DNA of 64,000 nt, taken from assembly GCF_003957295.1 (NCBI RefSeq), contig NZ_RQPJ01000014.1:70060-134059 (forward strand), read 5' to 3'. The stretch's first letter is position 1, and each line of letters begins with the position of its first letter. Position numbers and translations under genes: made by a program. The notes under the pieces are model-generated. The model did no database searches. It saw only the letters and a list, made by a program, of their open reading frames with translations, and was not told the DNA's origin. Source of the stretch: Arenibacter aquaticus. GTDB taxonomy: Bacteria; Bacteroidota; Bacteroidia; Flavobacteriales; Flavobacteriaceae. Of the stretch, positions 10,634 to 19,701 are shown in pieces.

Positions 10634-11722
10634 ATGACCGCAAAAACACTTTCCGAAGGTATTTTAAGAGCCCTGGGGATTATTGCAGGGATTGTTATTC
10701 TACTGCTCTTCCTATATAAAATAAGTGCCGTATTAATATATATCGCCATTGCCGCGGTGGCTTCCCTAATAGGCAGACCCATTGTGATGTTTTTTCGCCA
10801 GCGGTTAAAATTCAACAATACAGTTGCCGTAATCATCACCATGGTATTTCTTATTGGGATTATTGCAGGGATTATTGCCTTATTTGTACCATTGCTCATC
10901 CAACAAGGACACAATCTATCGCTGCTAAACATAGATGCTTTACAAAACAATATAGAGGAACTATACGGCCAACTTTTAGAATACTTTGGTGTAAGATCAG
11001 AGGATTTGGAGCGAGGCCTTAAAGATTCCCAATTGCTTTCCAATATCAACTTTGGCCTTATCCCGGAATTTTTAAATTCACTTATAGGGATATTGGGAAC
11101 TTTTAGTGTTGGACTGTTTTCTATAATATTTATTGTTTTCTTCTTCTTAAAGGACAGCAAATTATTTGAACAATCCCTCTTGACCCTTATCCCCAACAAT
11201 AAGGAAAATAGGGTTCAGAATTCTATAGAAAAAATAAAAAACCTACTCTCCCGCTACTTTGTGGGATTGGTGTTTCAGATATTGATACTGTTTATCATTT
11301 ATTCCATTGTCCTTTTTGTTTTTGGCATTGAAAACGCCATTGTCATTGCTTTTCTTTGCGCCCTTCTAAACCTAATCCCTTATGTAGGCCCAATTATTGG
11401 AGGCTTGCTCATGGCCATACTCACCATGACCAGCAATGTAGGGGCCGATTTTAGCAGCGTTATTTTGCCCAAGACGGGTTATGTGATGATAGGCTTTACC
11501 CTTGGACAGTTGGTGGACAATTTCTTTTCACAGCCCTTTATCTTTTCCAGCAGCGTAAAGTCGCATCCCCTGGAAATATTTTTAATCATAATTATCGGGG
11601 GAATACTCCTGGGAGTTACCGGGATGATTATTGCCGTCCCGGGCTATACGGCCATAAAAGTAATCCTAAAGGAGTTTTTTGCCGAAAACAAAATTGTAAA
11701 GTCGATTACCAAAAACTTATAA
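10634..11722 (+). CDS. AI-2E family transporter (PerM/YdiK-type)
   Basis: A 362-residue polytopic membrane protein with about seven to eight hydrophobic helices: two N-terminal pairs (residues 15-35 and 40-90), a soluble middle part (about 95-145), then the dense C-terminal block containing the LIPYVGPIIGG motif that defines the AI-2E/PerM family. Members export signals, ions or other small molecules, and only a few have known substrates. The start follows the DUF4159 stop by 3 bp, pointing to one transcript. Confidence 0.92.
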   Translation: MTAKTLSEGILRALGIIAGIVILLLFLYKISAVLIYIAIAAVASLIGRPIVMFFRQRLKFNNTVAVIITMVFLIGIIAGIIALFVPLLIQQGHNLSLLNIDALQNNIEELYGQLLEYFGVRSEDLERGLKDSQLLSNINFGLIPEFLNSLIGILGTFSVGLFSIIFIVFFFLKDSKLFEQSLLTLIPNNKENRVQNSIEKIKNLLSRYFVGLVFQILILFIIYSIVLFVFGIENAIVIAFLCALLNLIPYVGPIIGGLLMAILTMTSNVGADFSSVILPKTGYVMIGFTLGQLVDNFFSQPFIFSSSVKSHPLEIFLIIIIGGILLGVTGMIIAVPGYTAIKVILKEFFAENKIVKSITKNL

Positions 11723-11729
11723 GCTTACA

Positions 11730-12908
11730 TTGAATACAAATATATTAGATAGACCGGTACAAGAATTTATACGTGACCGTTCCCATACGGACCCCATGTC
11801 TATTTTACTGAAACCGGCTTTTTTTAAAGAGGTTAGCAACAAGGAATTGGTACGACAAATTGAGGCAAGGAACAAATGCAAGGACAAGCTTCCCATTTGG
11901 CACAACTCTCCAAATATTTACTATCCCGGCAAACTTAATATTGAGCAAACCTCATCTGAAGCAACGGCCCTTTACAAAGCAAAACTAGTAGCCGGAACTT
12001 CCCTTTTTGATATTACTGGCGGCCTTGGCGTGGACAGTTATTTTTTTAGCAACAAAATTGACCAAGTGCACCACTGTGAAATGGATGGGGAATTATCAAA
12101 AATTGCCCAACATAATTTCACGGTTCTAGGCAAAACCAATATTAAGACGCATATGGGTGATGGCATTGCCTTTTTAAAAAATTCACCCATCCATTTTGAT
12201 TGGATATATGTAGACCCTTCCAGAAGGCATGATGCCAAGGGCAAGGTATTTTTGTTATCGGATTGTATCCCCAATATCCCCAAAGATTTAGCTACTATCT
12301 TTAAGAGTGCCCCCAATATAATGATAAAGACCGCTCCCCTTTTGGATGTTTCCGCAGGCTTAAAAGAGTTGCAGTTTGTAAAGGAGATACATGTCATTGC
12401 CGTTAAAAATGAGGTCAAGGAATTACTATGGATATTAAAAAAGGGCTATACGGATGCCGTATCAATACAGACAGTAAACCTCTACCCAACCCATACGGAG
12501 ACATTTCGTTTTATGCCGCATGAAGAGAAATTAACCACTCCTAACTTTTCCGCACCACTGGAATTTTTATATGAACCCAATGCATCCATTTTAAAATCCG
12601 GGGCTTTTAAAACAGTAGGAAATCAATTTAAGCTTTTCAAACTCCACGAGCATACGCATTTGTACACCCATCAGGAACTATTAACCTTTCCTGGGCGGGT
12701 GTTCAGGATTAATCGGGTAGTGGCATTCAACAAAAAAGAAATTCAGCAACTACAACTAAAAAAGGCCAATATTACAATTAGAAATTTTCCAATGAGCGTA
12801 GCGGAAATAAGGAAGAAGTTCAAAATTAAGGATGGTGGGAAAGACTATTTATTTTTTACGACCGATATGTATGGTGAAAAAATAGTTGTTCATTGCCATA
12901 AAGTGTAA
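11730..12908 (+). CDS. THUMP-like domain class I SAM-dependent methyltransferase
   Basis: A 392-residue protein. The AdoMet motif I is DITGGLGVDSYF near residue 94, and a DWIYVDPSRR motif (acidic loop plus catalytic-type DPSRR) lies near residue 155, as in the Bacteroidota family with a PG_1098 ferredoxin-like middle part and a C-terminal THUMP-like domain. Members are probably rRNA or tRNA methyltransferases, but the target base is not established. The likely start is a TTG at 11730, 7 bp after the upstream stop; the next methionine (residue 23) would still keep the catalytic core. Confidence 0.88.
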   Translation: MNTNILDRPVQEFIRDRSHTDPMSILLKPAFFKEVSNKELVRQIEARNKCKDKLPIWHNSPNIYYPGKLNIEQTSSEATALYKAKLVAGTSLFDITGGLGVDSYFFSNKIDQVHHCEMDGELSKIAQHNFTVLGKTNIKTHMGDGIAFLKNSPIHFDWIYVDPSRRHDAKGKVFLLSDCIPNIPKDLATIFKSAPNIMIKTAPLLDVSAGLKELQFVKEIHVIAVKNEVKELLWILKKGYTDAVSIQTVNLYPTHTETFRFMPHEEKLTTPNFSAPLEFLYEPNASILKSGAFKTVGNQFKLFKLHEHTHLYTHQELLTFPGRVFRINRVVAFNKKEIQQLQLKKANITIRNFPMSVAEIRKKFKIKDGGKDYLFFTTDMYGEKIVVHCHKV

Positions 12909-13176
12909 ACACCTCTTTTATTCTGCTATTAATTACAAGGATTCATAGCCAACAACACATAAGACATTCTTGGGCACACATAATATCAAAGGCTACCATT
13001 TCTCATAAGCATCTACTACCGCAGCTGTACTAATTGTGGCAGCCCATGCCGTGCCCCTTTCAGGTGATCACTCCCTACCAAAATTAAATACAAGGAAAAA
13101 TACAAATTGTACGTCTAGCCCAATAGCTTTAATGAGGCAACAATATCAAAACTTAAAAGGGGTACTTGAAATATCT
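12909..13176. other. Convergent intergenic region with nothing recognised
   Basis: 268 bp between the convergent methyltransferase and dipeptidase genes. I see no gene, strong hairpin or repeat; short open frames here lack coding character. Confidence 0.5.
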
Positions 13177-13950
13177 TTAATCACAATCCCATTTAAAATT
13201 GGCCACTTTATCATTGGATGCAGTGCCCAAATTGTAGTGCCACCACTCTGTTCTAATGGACCAAAAACCATGTTTCTCCATGGTTTCCTTTAACAGCAGT
13301 CTATTGCTCAGGACAGTTTGTGGCAGGTCCATATTATCATGGTATGCCTTTTTGCCAAAAAAATCAAAATCGGTTCCCATATCCAATTCCTCCCCCTCCA
13401 AGGTTACCAGAGTAATATCCACAGCCCCCCCTTTGTTATGTATAGATCCTTTGACCGGGTTGGCCACATATTGCGGATTGGGGACTATGGCCCACATTTT
13501 ATATTGCACATCATTGGGCCGGTAACAGTCGAAAAATTTAATCTTATATCCTTTATCCATAAATTCCTTGTTGGCCAATAACAATGCCCGAGCCGTTTTC
13601 ACCCTAGTATAACATTCAGCGCAATCATACACCTTGGCCTTAAGAAAATTATTTTCGGTGGCATAGCGCAGATCATAATCAAAATCAGCACTGTAATCGG
13701 CAAGTCTAACAAACAAGGTGTCGGCAAGACCTTCAAGTGATTTTAGTACGGGTTTTGGCACCTCTTCTTTTTGCGGCTTTGGGGCTTTTGCAGAATCTGG
13801 AATCTCCAGTATCATTTCAACAGCCTTTTCTTGATGCTTCTTGACTACTCTTTCCCTGCAACCAAAAGTAAAAACCAGGGCCATTAGCAGTATACCATTA
13901 AAAATTGCCCCCTTTATACCAGAATTTATTTTTATGGATCTATTTCTCAC
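13177..13950 (-). CDS. D-alanyl-D-alanine dipeptidase, VanX-type lipoprotein (peptidase M15D)
   Basis: A 257-residue protein with a lipoprotein signal (ALVFTFGC, cysteine at about residue 31) and a VanX-like zinc domain. The metal motifs SIHNKGGAVDITL (H-x6-D) and the C-terminal RTEWWHYNL (E-x2-H) are intact, as is the FDCYRPNDVQ segment that holds the conserved arginine. Such enzymes cleave D-Ala-D-Ala. Chromosomal periplasmic versions serve peptidoglycan recycling or D-Ala scavenging rather than glycopeptide resistance, and no vanH, vanA, vanR or vanS is nearby. Confidence 0.92.
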   Translation of the reverse strand: MRNRSIKINSGIKGAIFNGILLMALVFTFGCRERVVKKHQEKAVEMILEIPDSAKAPKPQKEEVPKPVLKSLEGLADTLFVRLADYSADFDYDLRYATENNFLKAKVYDCAECYTRVKTARALLLANKEFMDKGYKIKFFDCYRPNDVQYKMWAIVPNPQYVANPVKGSIHNKGGAVDITLVTLEGEELDMGTDFDFFGKKAYHDNMDLPQTVLSNRLLLKETMEKHGFWSIRTEWWHYNLGTASNDKVANFKWDCD

Positions 13951-13973
13951 TTTTTCCTTTTGTTCAAATATAA

Positions 13974-13999
13974 AAAAAGCCCCGGTTTGGAGGCTTTTT
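13974..13999 (-). terminator. Intrinsic terminator after the first oxidoreductase operon
   Basis: Inverted repeat AAAAAGCC (13974-13981) and GGCTTTTT (13992-13999) with A/T tails on both sides, about 55 bp past the stop of the leftward gene ending at 14054. Confidence 0.75.
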
Positions 14000-14053
14000 A
14001 TTTTCTAAAGGCATTATCCAACACCTTGTTTAGCTACAATTATTTGTAGGGAC

Positions 14054-14773
14054 CTAGGTTAACAGGTTGCCCTCGTCATCCCAAGTAGCTATTTCGTTTC
14101 TGGTGCTCTGATCTATACATTTGGCTTCCCATTCAGGATCATAGGCCACGCCGTGTTGGTCCAATACATCCTTTGGAACACCATCCCAGACGTTTGGTGT
14201 ATTTCCTTTATAGCCCAGTTCGGCAATTCCTACTTTGGAGGAATAGTAGCCACAAACGGTTAACCCACGAATTAAATAGAAAAACTGTATTTCTAGGGGT
14301 TGTACATCCAAGGGTTTTTCTGGATCGTGGTAGCAGATGGTATCCAATATTTGTTTTTGCTGCTCCAGGGTAGCCAACTTAAATTCGGTTCCGAAATCTG
14401 CATTGCTCTTATGGTCTAACCACATAAGCCCCCCTTTAAGGGTAAGCTGCATCTCAGGAATATCCTTGCCCATGAATTCTATAAACTCCGGAACTTCTGC
14501 CTCAATAGGTCCTCCATTGGGTTCTTTGGGCGGAAGTATCACTGTACTCAATACCGCTATGGTTTCCATTTCATGTTCGGTAAAAAGCTGTTCTGCATTC
14601 AATTTCTCAATAAGCTCCAATTCCTCCGGCGTACGGCCAAAGTAATGGGTATCTTCTGCTTGTGCAACGGCTTCCTTAGCCGAATCGGGTCCATCTGTCT
14701 TACAACCATGAAAGGCCAAGGCAGACGCACTTGCACCAAGAATTATTGTCTGTATACTCTTTCTTCTATCCAT
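14054..14773 (-). CDS. Gluconate 2-dehydrogenase subunit 3 family protein, copy 1
   Basis: A 239-residue small subunit of a GMC-type dehydrogenase. The N-terminus (DRRKSIQTIILGASASALAFHGC) combines a twin-arginine and a lipobox-like Cys, suggesting export by Tat and lipid anchoring. The central EHEMETIAVLSTVILPP motif is typical of the subunit-3 family, which escorts the FAD subunit through Tat and stabilises it. The stop is followed by a terminator and the start is 3 bp from the GMC stop, so the GMC gene is first and this gene second in a two-gene operon. It is a paralogue of the gene at 17050-17757. Confidence 0.9.
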   Translation of the reverse strand: MDRRKSIQTIILGASASALAFHGCKTDGPDSAKEAVAQAEDTHYFGRTPEELELIEKLNAEQLFTEHEMETIAVLSTVILPPKEPNGGPIEAEVPEFIEFMGKDIPEMQLTLKGGLMWLDHKSNADFGTEFKLATLEQQKQILDTICYHDPEKPLDVQPLEIQFFYLIRGLTVCGYYSSKVGIAELGYKGNTPNVWDGVPKDVLDQHGVAYDPEWEAKCIDQSTRNEIATWDDEGNLLT

Positions 14774-14776
14774 GAT

Positions 14777-16498
14777 CTAGATATTTTGTTGTTTTAATTG
14801 TTCAATAATATAGTCACTGGCGCGCCAAGATAATGCCAGTATGGTCCAAGTACAGTTCTTATCTGCCTGGGAAGTAAATGGTCCAGCATCAACAATAAAT
14901 ACATTATCTACATCGTGTAATTGATTAAATTTATTGGTGACCGATGTTTTGGGGTCATTGCCCATTCTTGTGGTTCCCACCTCATGGATAATACGACCAG
15001 GGGCTTCCAGTCCGTAATCGCGGTCTTTACCTGGTTTTTCGCCTAAAGGCTCTGCGCCTATATTGTGAAAAATCTCCTCAAAGGTGTCCTGCATATGTTT
15101 GGCCTGATTTATCTCCAAATCTGACCATTTGTAATGAAACCTTAATACCGGTATACCGTATTGATCTACAGTGGTAGGGTCTATTTCACAATAATTCTCC
15201 TTACGGGCAATACTCTCACCCCTTCCGGCCACTCCTAATACGGATCCGTAATATTTTTTAACATCATCGTGTAAGCTGGCCCCATACCCCCCTACTTTGA
15301 GACCGAAGAACTTATTGAACTCATTGGGATTAAAACTAAAGCCATATCCGGGCATCTTCATTCCACCCCCCACTTCAATATGATATCCTCTTGGGAAGTC
15401 TAATTTGGAGTTATCTCCCCACCAAGGAGAGTACACGTGGTTACTGCCCACTCCATCTTCATTATAGGATACTTTTCTGTTCATCAATGCAGGGACAAAA
15501 GCAGCTCTACTGGCTCCTGTTGAATCGTGCAAATATTTACCTATAAGATCACTACTATTTCCCAATCCGTTGGGATGCTGTTTACTCTTGGAATTCAAGA
15601 GAATACGTGCTGAGCTACATGCAGAAGCTGCCAACACCACAACCTTGCCCCTTAACTTGTACTCTTTCCTATCGTCTTTACTGATATACGATACTCCTGT
15701 TGCTTTGCCCTCTTCATTGGTAGTAACTTCCCGCACCACACAATTGACGAATAATTTAATTCGCCCTCCGCTTTTTTGTGCCGGAAATATAAGACAACTC
15801 CCAGATGAGAAATCGGCATACACAGAACAGGAACGCGAGCACTGCCCACAGTAGAAACACACACCTCGCTCTGTATTTATTCTTTTGGTCAACATAGAGA
15901 GTCTACCTGGAATAGTGGGTATCCCAGCCTTCTTGGCCCCATTTATATAAAAAATCTCATGCAATCTAGGCTTTGGCGGCGGAAGGAAAAATCCATCCGG
16001 ATCGTTTTCCAATCCTTCATTGGTACCAAAAACCCCTATTAATTTATCTACCTTATCATAATATGGCTTTACATCTTCATAACCTATTGGCCAGTCCTCA
16101 CCATGACCGTCCCTAGTTTTACCCTTAAAATCCTTAGGTCCGAAACGCAGGGAAATTCTTCCCCAATGGTTTGTACGCCCTCCCAACATATGTGACCGGA
16201 ACCAATGAAATTCCGTCCCGGGCTCATGGGTATAGGGTTCACCTTCTATCTCCCAACCCCCATAGGCAGCATCAAATTCACCAAACGCCCTAGTGGTGCC
16301 AGCCCCCCTTCTTGGGGATTCATAATTCCATTTTAATTGATTCATGGTTTTGGGGTCTGCCGGATCAAAAAACGGCCCGGCCTCAACTACCGCTACATTG
16401 AGACCAGCATCGGCCAACTGCTTTGTGGCCATACCACCACCTGCACCCGAACCTACAATTATTACATCGTAAACTTCTGGAGATTCTTTTATCTGCAT
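14777..16498 (-). CDS. GMC family FAD oxidoreductase, copy 1
   Basis: A 573-residue flavoenzyme with the dinucleotide motif VGSGAGGGMA (residues 15-24), the FAD segment GGRTNHWG and the C-terminal active-site region HEVGTTRMGNDPKTS ... FIVDAGPFTSQADKN. A CFYCGQCSRSC cluster (C-x2-C-x2-C-x3-C) in the middle resembles the 3Fe-4S hinge of FAD glucose and gluconate dehydrogenases. It would oxidise a sugar or sugar acid in the periplasm and pass electrons onward. It has no signal peptide, so it probably rides through Tat with the subunit-3 partner. No cytochrome c subunit is adjacent, unlike the classical three-subunit enzymes. Substrate is unknown. Confidence 0.92.
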   Translation of the reverse strand: MQIKESPEVYDVIIVGSGAGGGMATKQLADAGLNVAVVEAGPFFDPADPKTMNQLKWNYESPRRGAGTTRAFGEFDAAYGGWEIEGEPYTHEPGTEFHWFRSHMLGGRTNHWGRISLRFGPKDFKGKTRDGHGEDWPIGYEDVKPYYDKVDKLIGVFGTNEGLENDPDGFFLPPPKPRLHEIFYINGAKKAGIPTIPGRLSMLTKRINTERGVCFYCGQCSRSCSVYADFSSGSCLIFPAQKSGGRIKLFVNCVVREVTTNEEGKATGVSYISKDDRKEYKLRGKVVVLAASACSSARILLNSKSKQHPNGLGNSSDLIGKYLHDSTGASRAAFVPALMNRKVSYNEDGVGSNHVYSPWWGDNSKLDFPRGYHIEVGGGMKMPGYGFSFNPNEFNKFFGLKVGGYGASLHDDVKKYYGSVLGVAGRGESIARKENYCEIDPTTVDQYGIPVLRFHYKWSDLEINQAKHMQDTFEEIFHNIGAEPLGEKPGKDRDYGLEAPGRIIHEVGTTRMGNDPKTSVTNKFNQLHDVDNVFIVDAGPFTSQADKNCTWTILALSWRASDYIIEQLKQQNI

Positions 16499-17049
16499 AT
16501 TAAAAATTGATTAGTTTGAACTTCAATAATAGGTTTAAAACGAAATCAAATTAGAATTTTTTATCCAAACAACCTCAAAATTCATGAAAATTAGCAGAAT
16601 ACCATTAATAATTGATAATATATTATTAAAAGAGCCAAAAGCCCGAAAGCAACCATTTAAATTATGTTACCAATTCCTCTGTATGCAGTTCAAAAAATAC
16701 ACGGTATAATCAGTTGTCCCCACAACTCCCCACTACCATGGATGAAGTGGAACTTGAAGAAAAAAACTAGGGGGAATGCTATTGCCCAAAAACAGATTCT
16801 GCTATAAATTATGGAGTGTATTTGGATACCTTTTACGTTAAATTCCTATCCACCCTTAACCAAACACCTACCTCCCAAATACTAATAAATAAAAAAAAGT
16901 CCCCGAGTGGAGGACTTTTTATTCTATAATAATTAAATGGATCCGAGGGCCTCGTAATCCTTTAAAATATATCATATCATGTGGCAAGCGTGGTACCTTG
17001 GCATTAAATATCCAAACACCACTTACACTATAAAGATGCTTAGGAAAAA
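16499..17049. other. Intergenic region between the duplicated operons
   Basis: 551 bp. It contains the terminator at 16894-16920 and, nearest the GMC start, an A+T-rich leader whose TTCAATA ... GGTTTAAAA stretch resembles the leader upstream of the second GMC gene (19500-19525), fitting a tandem duplication that included the upstream region. No gene is seen. Confidence 0.5.
16894..16920 (-). terminator. Intrinsic terminator after the second oxidoreductase operon
   Basis: Perfect inverted repeat AAAAAGTCC (16894-16902) and GGACTTTTT (16912-16920), loop of 9 nt, flanked by A and T runs, 130 bp past the stop at 17050. Confidence 0.8.
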
Positions 17050-17757
17050 TTAGGTAATCAGGTTCCCTTCATCGTCCCATTCTGCCATAACATTTCTCTT
17101 GCTTTGATCTACGCATTTGGCAACCCACTCCGGGTCATAGGACTTACCATGTTTCTCCAGCACATCGGCAGGAACCCCGTCCCAAACATTGGGCGAGTTA
17201 CCCTTATAACCCAAGTCCTCTATACCTTCTTTGGAAGTATAATAACCAGTAACGGTTAAATTACGCACCAGTGAAAAGAACTGTTGTTCATAGGTAGGAT
17301 TCTCCTTGTCCGGATAGGCAATGGCATCCAGTATTTCTTTTTGCTGATCAGCTGTGGCAGATTTAAATTCTGCACCGTACTCTTTATTGCTCTTACTATC
17401 CAACCACATAAGTCCACCTCGCAATGGGGTTTGGTAAGAAGGTATATCCTTGGCCATAAACTCAATAAAATCGGGTACACCAGCATCGGTAGCACTACCA
17501 TAGGTATCTGTGGCGGGCAATATAAGTGCACAAAGCACTCCCAAGGTGGCCATTTCATGTTCATTAAAAAACTGCTCCGCCTGCAATTTTTTAATTAATT
17601 CCTTTTCTTCAGGTGTTCTACCAAAATGTTTCTCGTCCACATTAAGGGCCTCCTCTTTTCCTGCCTCGGGCTCGGTTCCCGGTTTACAACCATTTATTGC
17701 GAGTCCACCGGCCACGCCACCGAGAATAATGGACTTTATACTTTTTCTTCTATCCAT
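17050..17757 (-). CDS. Gluconate 2-dehydrogenase subunit 3 family protein, copy 2
   Basis: A 235-residue paralogue of the 14054-14773 protein, beginning DRRKSIKSIILGGVAGGLAINGC with the same twin-arginine plus Cys arrangement, and sharing the FNEHEMATLGVLCALILPATD core and the C-terminal WDDEGNLIT. It is the predicted Tat-exported escort subunit for the GMC protein encoded 4 bp upstream. The two copies have clearly diverged in the N-terminal third and around the middle loop, so the duplication is old enough for the substrates to differ. Confidence 0.9.
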   Translation of the reverse strand: MDRRKSIKSIILGGVAGGLAINGCKPGTEPEAGKEEALNVDEKHFGRTPEEKELIKKLQAEQFFNEHEMATLGVLCALILPATDTYGSATDAGVPDFIEFMAKDIPSYQTPLRGGLMWLDSKSNKEYGAEFKSATADQQKEILDAIAYPDKENPTYEQQFFSLVRNLTVTGYYTSKEGIEDLGYKGNSPNVWDGVPADVLEKHGKSYDPEWVAKCVDQSKRNVMAEWDDEGNLIT

Positions 17758-17761
17758 GATA

Positions 17762-19480
17762 TTAGATATTTTGTTTTTTCAATTGATCGATAATATAGTC
17801 AGAAGTTCTCCATGCCAATGCCAAGATGGTCCAGGTTGGATTTTTATCGGCCTGGGAAACAAATGGTCCGGCATCCACAATAAATACATTATCCGCATCG
17901 TGCAGTTGCTCGTATTTGTTTACTACAGAAGTTTTGGGATCGTTACCCATTCTTGTTGTACCCACTTCATGGATAATCTCTCCCGGATTCAACAATCCGT
18001 AATCTTTATCTTTTCCCGGGATGTCTCCCAATACATGTCCGCCCATATTATGGATCAACTCCTCAAAGGTTTCTTGCATGTGCTTGGCCTGTAAACGTTC
18101 ATGGTCTGACCATTGGTAGTTAAAGCGTAAAACAGGAATACCAAATTCATCCACTTTATTAGGGTCTATTTCACAATAGTTACTCTCCATGGCTATAGAC
18201 TCCCCTCTACCGGCGAATCCAATCATAGCACCGTAATATTTCTTGACATCCTCTCTTAGGACATTTCCATATCCGCCTACTTTTTCTCCCAAAAACTCAT
18301 TAAGTGCATTGGGGTTAAATCCGAAACCATAGCTTGGCATACCCAATCCGCCCCAAATTTCTATATGGTATCCTCTTGCAAAATCGAGCTTTTTATTGTC
18401 TAGCCACCACGGGGTATATACGTGCATTCCCCCCACACCATCTTCGTTGTAGGTCTTACGGTTCATTAGGTCCGGAATAAATCCGGTCATTCCTCCCCCA
18501 GTGGAATCGTGCAGGTACTTCCCTACTACTTCGCTGCTGTTACCCAATCCAGCAGGGTGTTGCTTACTTTTAGAATTTAACAGTATTCTTGCCGTACTAC
18601 AGGCCGATGCCGCCAAAACAACAATTTTCCCTTTTAAACCGTATTCCTTACGGTCTTCCTTGTTTATATAAACCACACCGGTAGCCTTACCCTCTTCGTT
18701 GGTTGTTACCTCGCGGACCATGGCATTGACAAATAGATCTATTTGTCCCCCATTTTTTTGCGCTGGAAATATCAGGCAGCTCCCTGCGGAGAAATCGGCA
18801 TAAATCTGGCAAGATCTACCACATTGCCCACAGTAAAAACAAACCCCACGATCCTCATTTATTTTTTTGGTGACCATTGACATCCTGGAAGGGATAACGG
18901 GAATGTTTGATTTTTTGGCCGAATCTATATAATACAGTTCATGTAATCTTGGTTTTGGGGCAGGAAGGAAAAAACCGTCCGGTTCATTTTCCAAACCTTC
19001 CTTGGAACCAAAAACACCGATCAATTTATCTACTTTATCATAATAAGGCCTTACATCCTCATAGCCAATAGGCCAGTTCTCCCCAAGACCATCTACATCC
19101 TTATGTTTAAAATCGCGCTCACTGAATCGCAGTGAAATACGCCCCCAGTGATTGGTACGTCCACCTAGCATACGGGAGCGGAACCAAGAAAATTTAGATC
19201 CGTTTTTTTGCGTATAAGGCTCCCCATCTATATGCCACCCGCCATATGCGGCGTCATATTCTCCAAATGCCCTAGTAGTGCTTGCCCCTCTACGTGGCGA
19301 CTCATATGGCCATTTTAGTTGTGTTATCTGTTCTGGATTCTTAGGGTCAAAAAATGGACCTGCTTCCACAACGGCCACTTTTAATCCGGCCTCGGATAGT
19401 ACTTTCGTGGCCATTCCGCCACCAGCTCCGGACCCAACTATAATTACATCATAAATAGTTGACGATTCTTTTATCTGCAT
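17762..19480 (-). CDS. GMC family FAD oxidoreductase, copy 2
   Basis: A 572-residue paralogue of the 14777-16498 enzyme. It keeps the VGSGAGGGMA FAD motif, GGRTNHWG, the CFYCGQCGRSC iron-sulphur-like cluster and the HEVGTTRMGNDPKTS active-site region. It differs from copy 1 in the IWGGLGMPSYGFGFNP loop and the region before the C-terminus, positions that line the sugar pocket in the family. It has no own signal peptide and is followed after 4 bp by its subunit-3 gene. It probably works on a sugar or polyol in the periplasm. A cytochrome partner is not encoded here. Confidence 0.92.
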   Translation of the reverse strand: MQIKESSTIYDVIIVGSGAGGGMATKVLSEAGLKVAVVEAGPFFDPKNPEQITQLKWPYESPRRGASTTRAFGEYDAAYGGWHIDGEPYTQKNGSKFSWFRSRMLGGRTNHWGRISLRFSERDFKHKDVDGLGENWPIGYEDVRPYYDKVDKLIGVFGSKEGLENEPDGFFLPAPKPRLHELYYIDSAKKSNIPVIPSRMSMVTKKINEDRGVCFYCGQCGRSCQIYADFSAGSCLIFPAQKNGGQIDLFVNAMVREVTTNEEGKATGVVYINKEDRKEYGLKGKIVVLAASACSTARILLNSKSKQHPAGLGNSSEVVGKYLHDSTGGGMTGFIPDLMNRKTYNEDGVGGMHVYTPWWLDNKKLDFARGYHIEIWGGLGMPSYGFGFNPNALNEFLGEKVGGYGNVLREDVKKYYGAMIGFAGRGESIAMESNYCEIDPNKVDEFGIPVLRFNYQWSDHERLQAKHMQETFEELIHNMGGHVLGDIPGKDKDYGLLNPGEIIHEVGTTRMGNDPKTSVVNKYEQLHDADNVFIVDAGPFVSQADKNPTWTILALAWRTSDYIIDQLKKQNI

Positions 19481-19701
19481 CTTTCAAAGGATTAATTTTA
19501 AGGTTCAATATAAGTTTAAAAGGAATATAAGTTAAACATTTTTATACGAATAACCTTAGAACTTACCTCAACAGGCCCAAAACCATCAATAAACGATATC
19601 ATTTCATTTAGTGCAATTCCTTAGAATTGTATTTTTGGTTATGGGAACACCACTTTATGACCAAGGCATTTTAGTGTTTTTGTCTCTTACAATCTTGAGA
19701 A

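Noticed and set aside
13177..13950. Vancomycin resistance, from the VanX-type dipeptidase
   Set aside because: No vanH, vanA, vanR or vanS is nearby, and the protein is an exported lipoprotein, unlike the cytoplasmic resistance enzyme.
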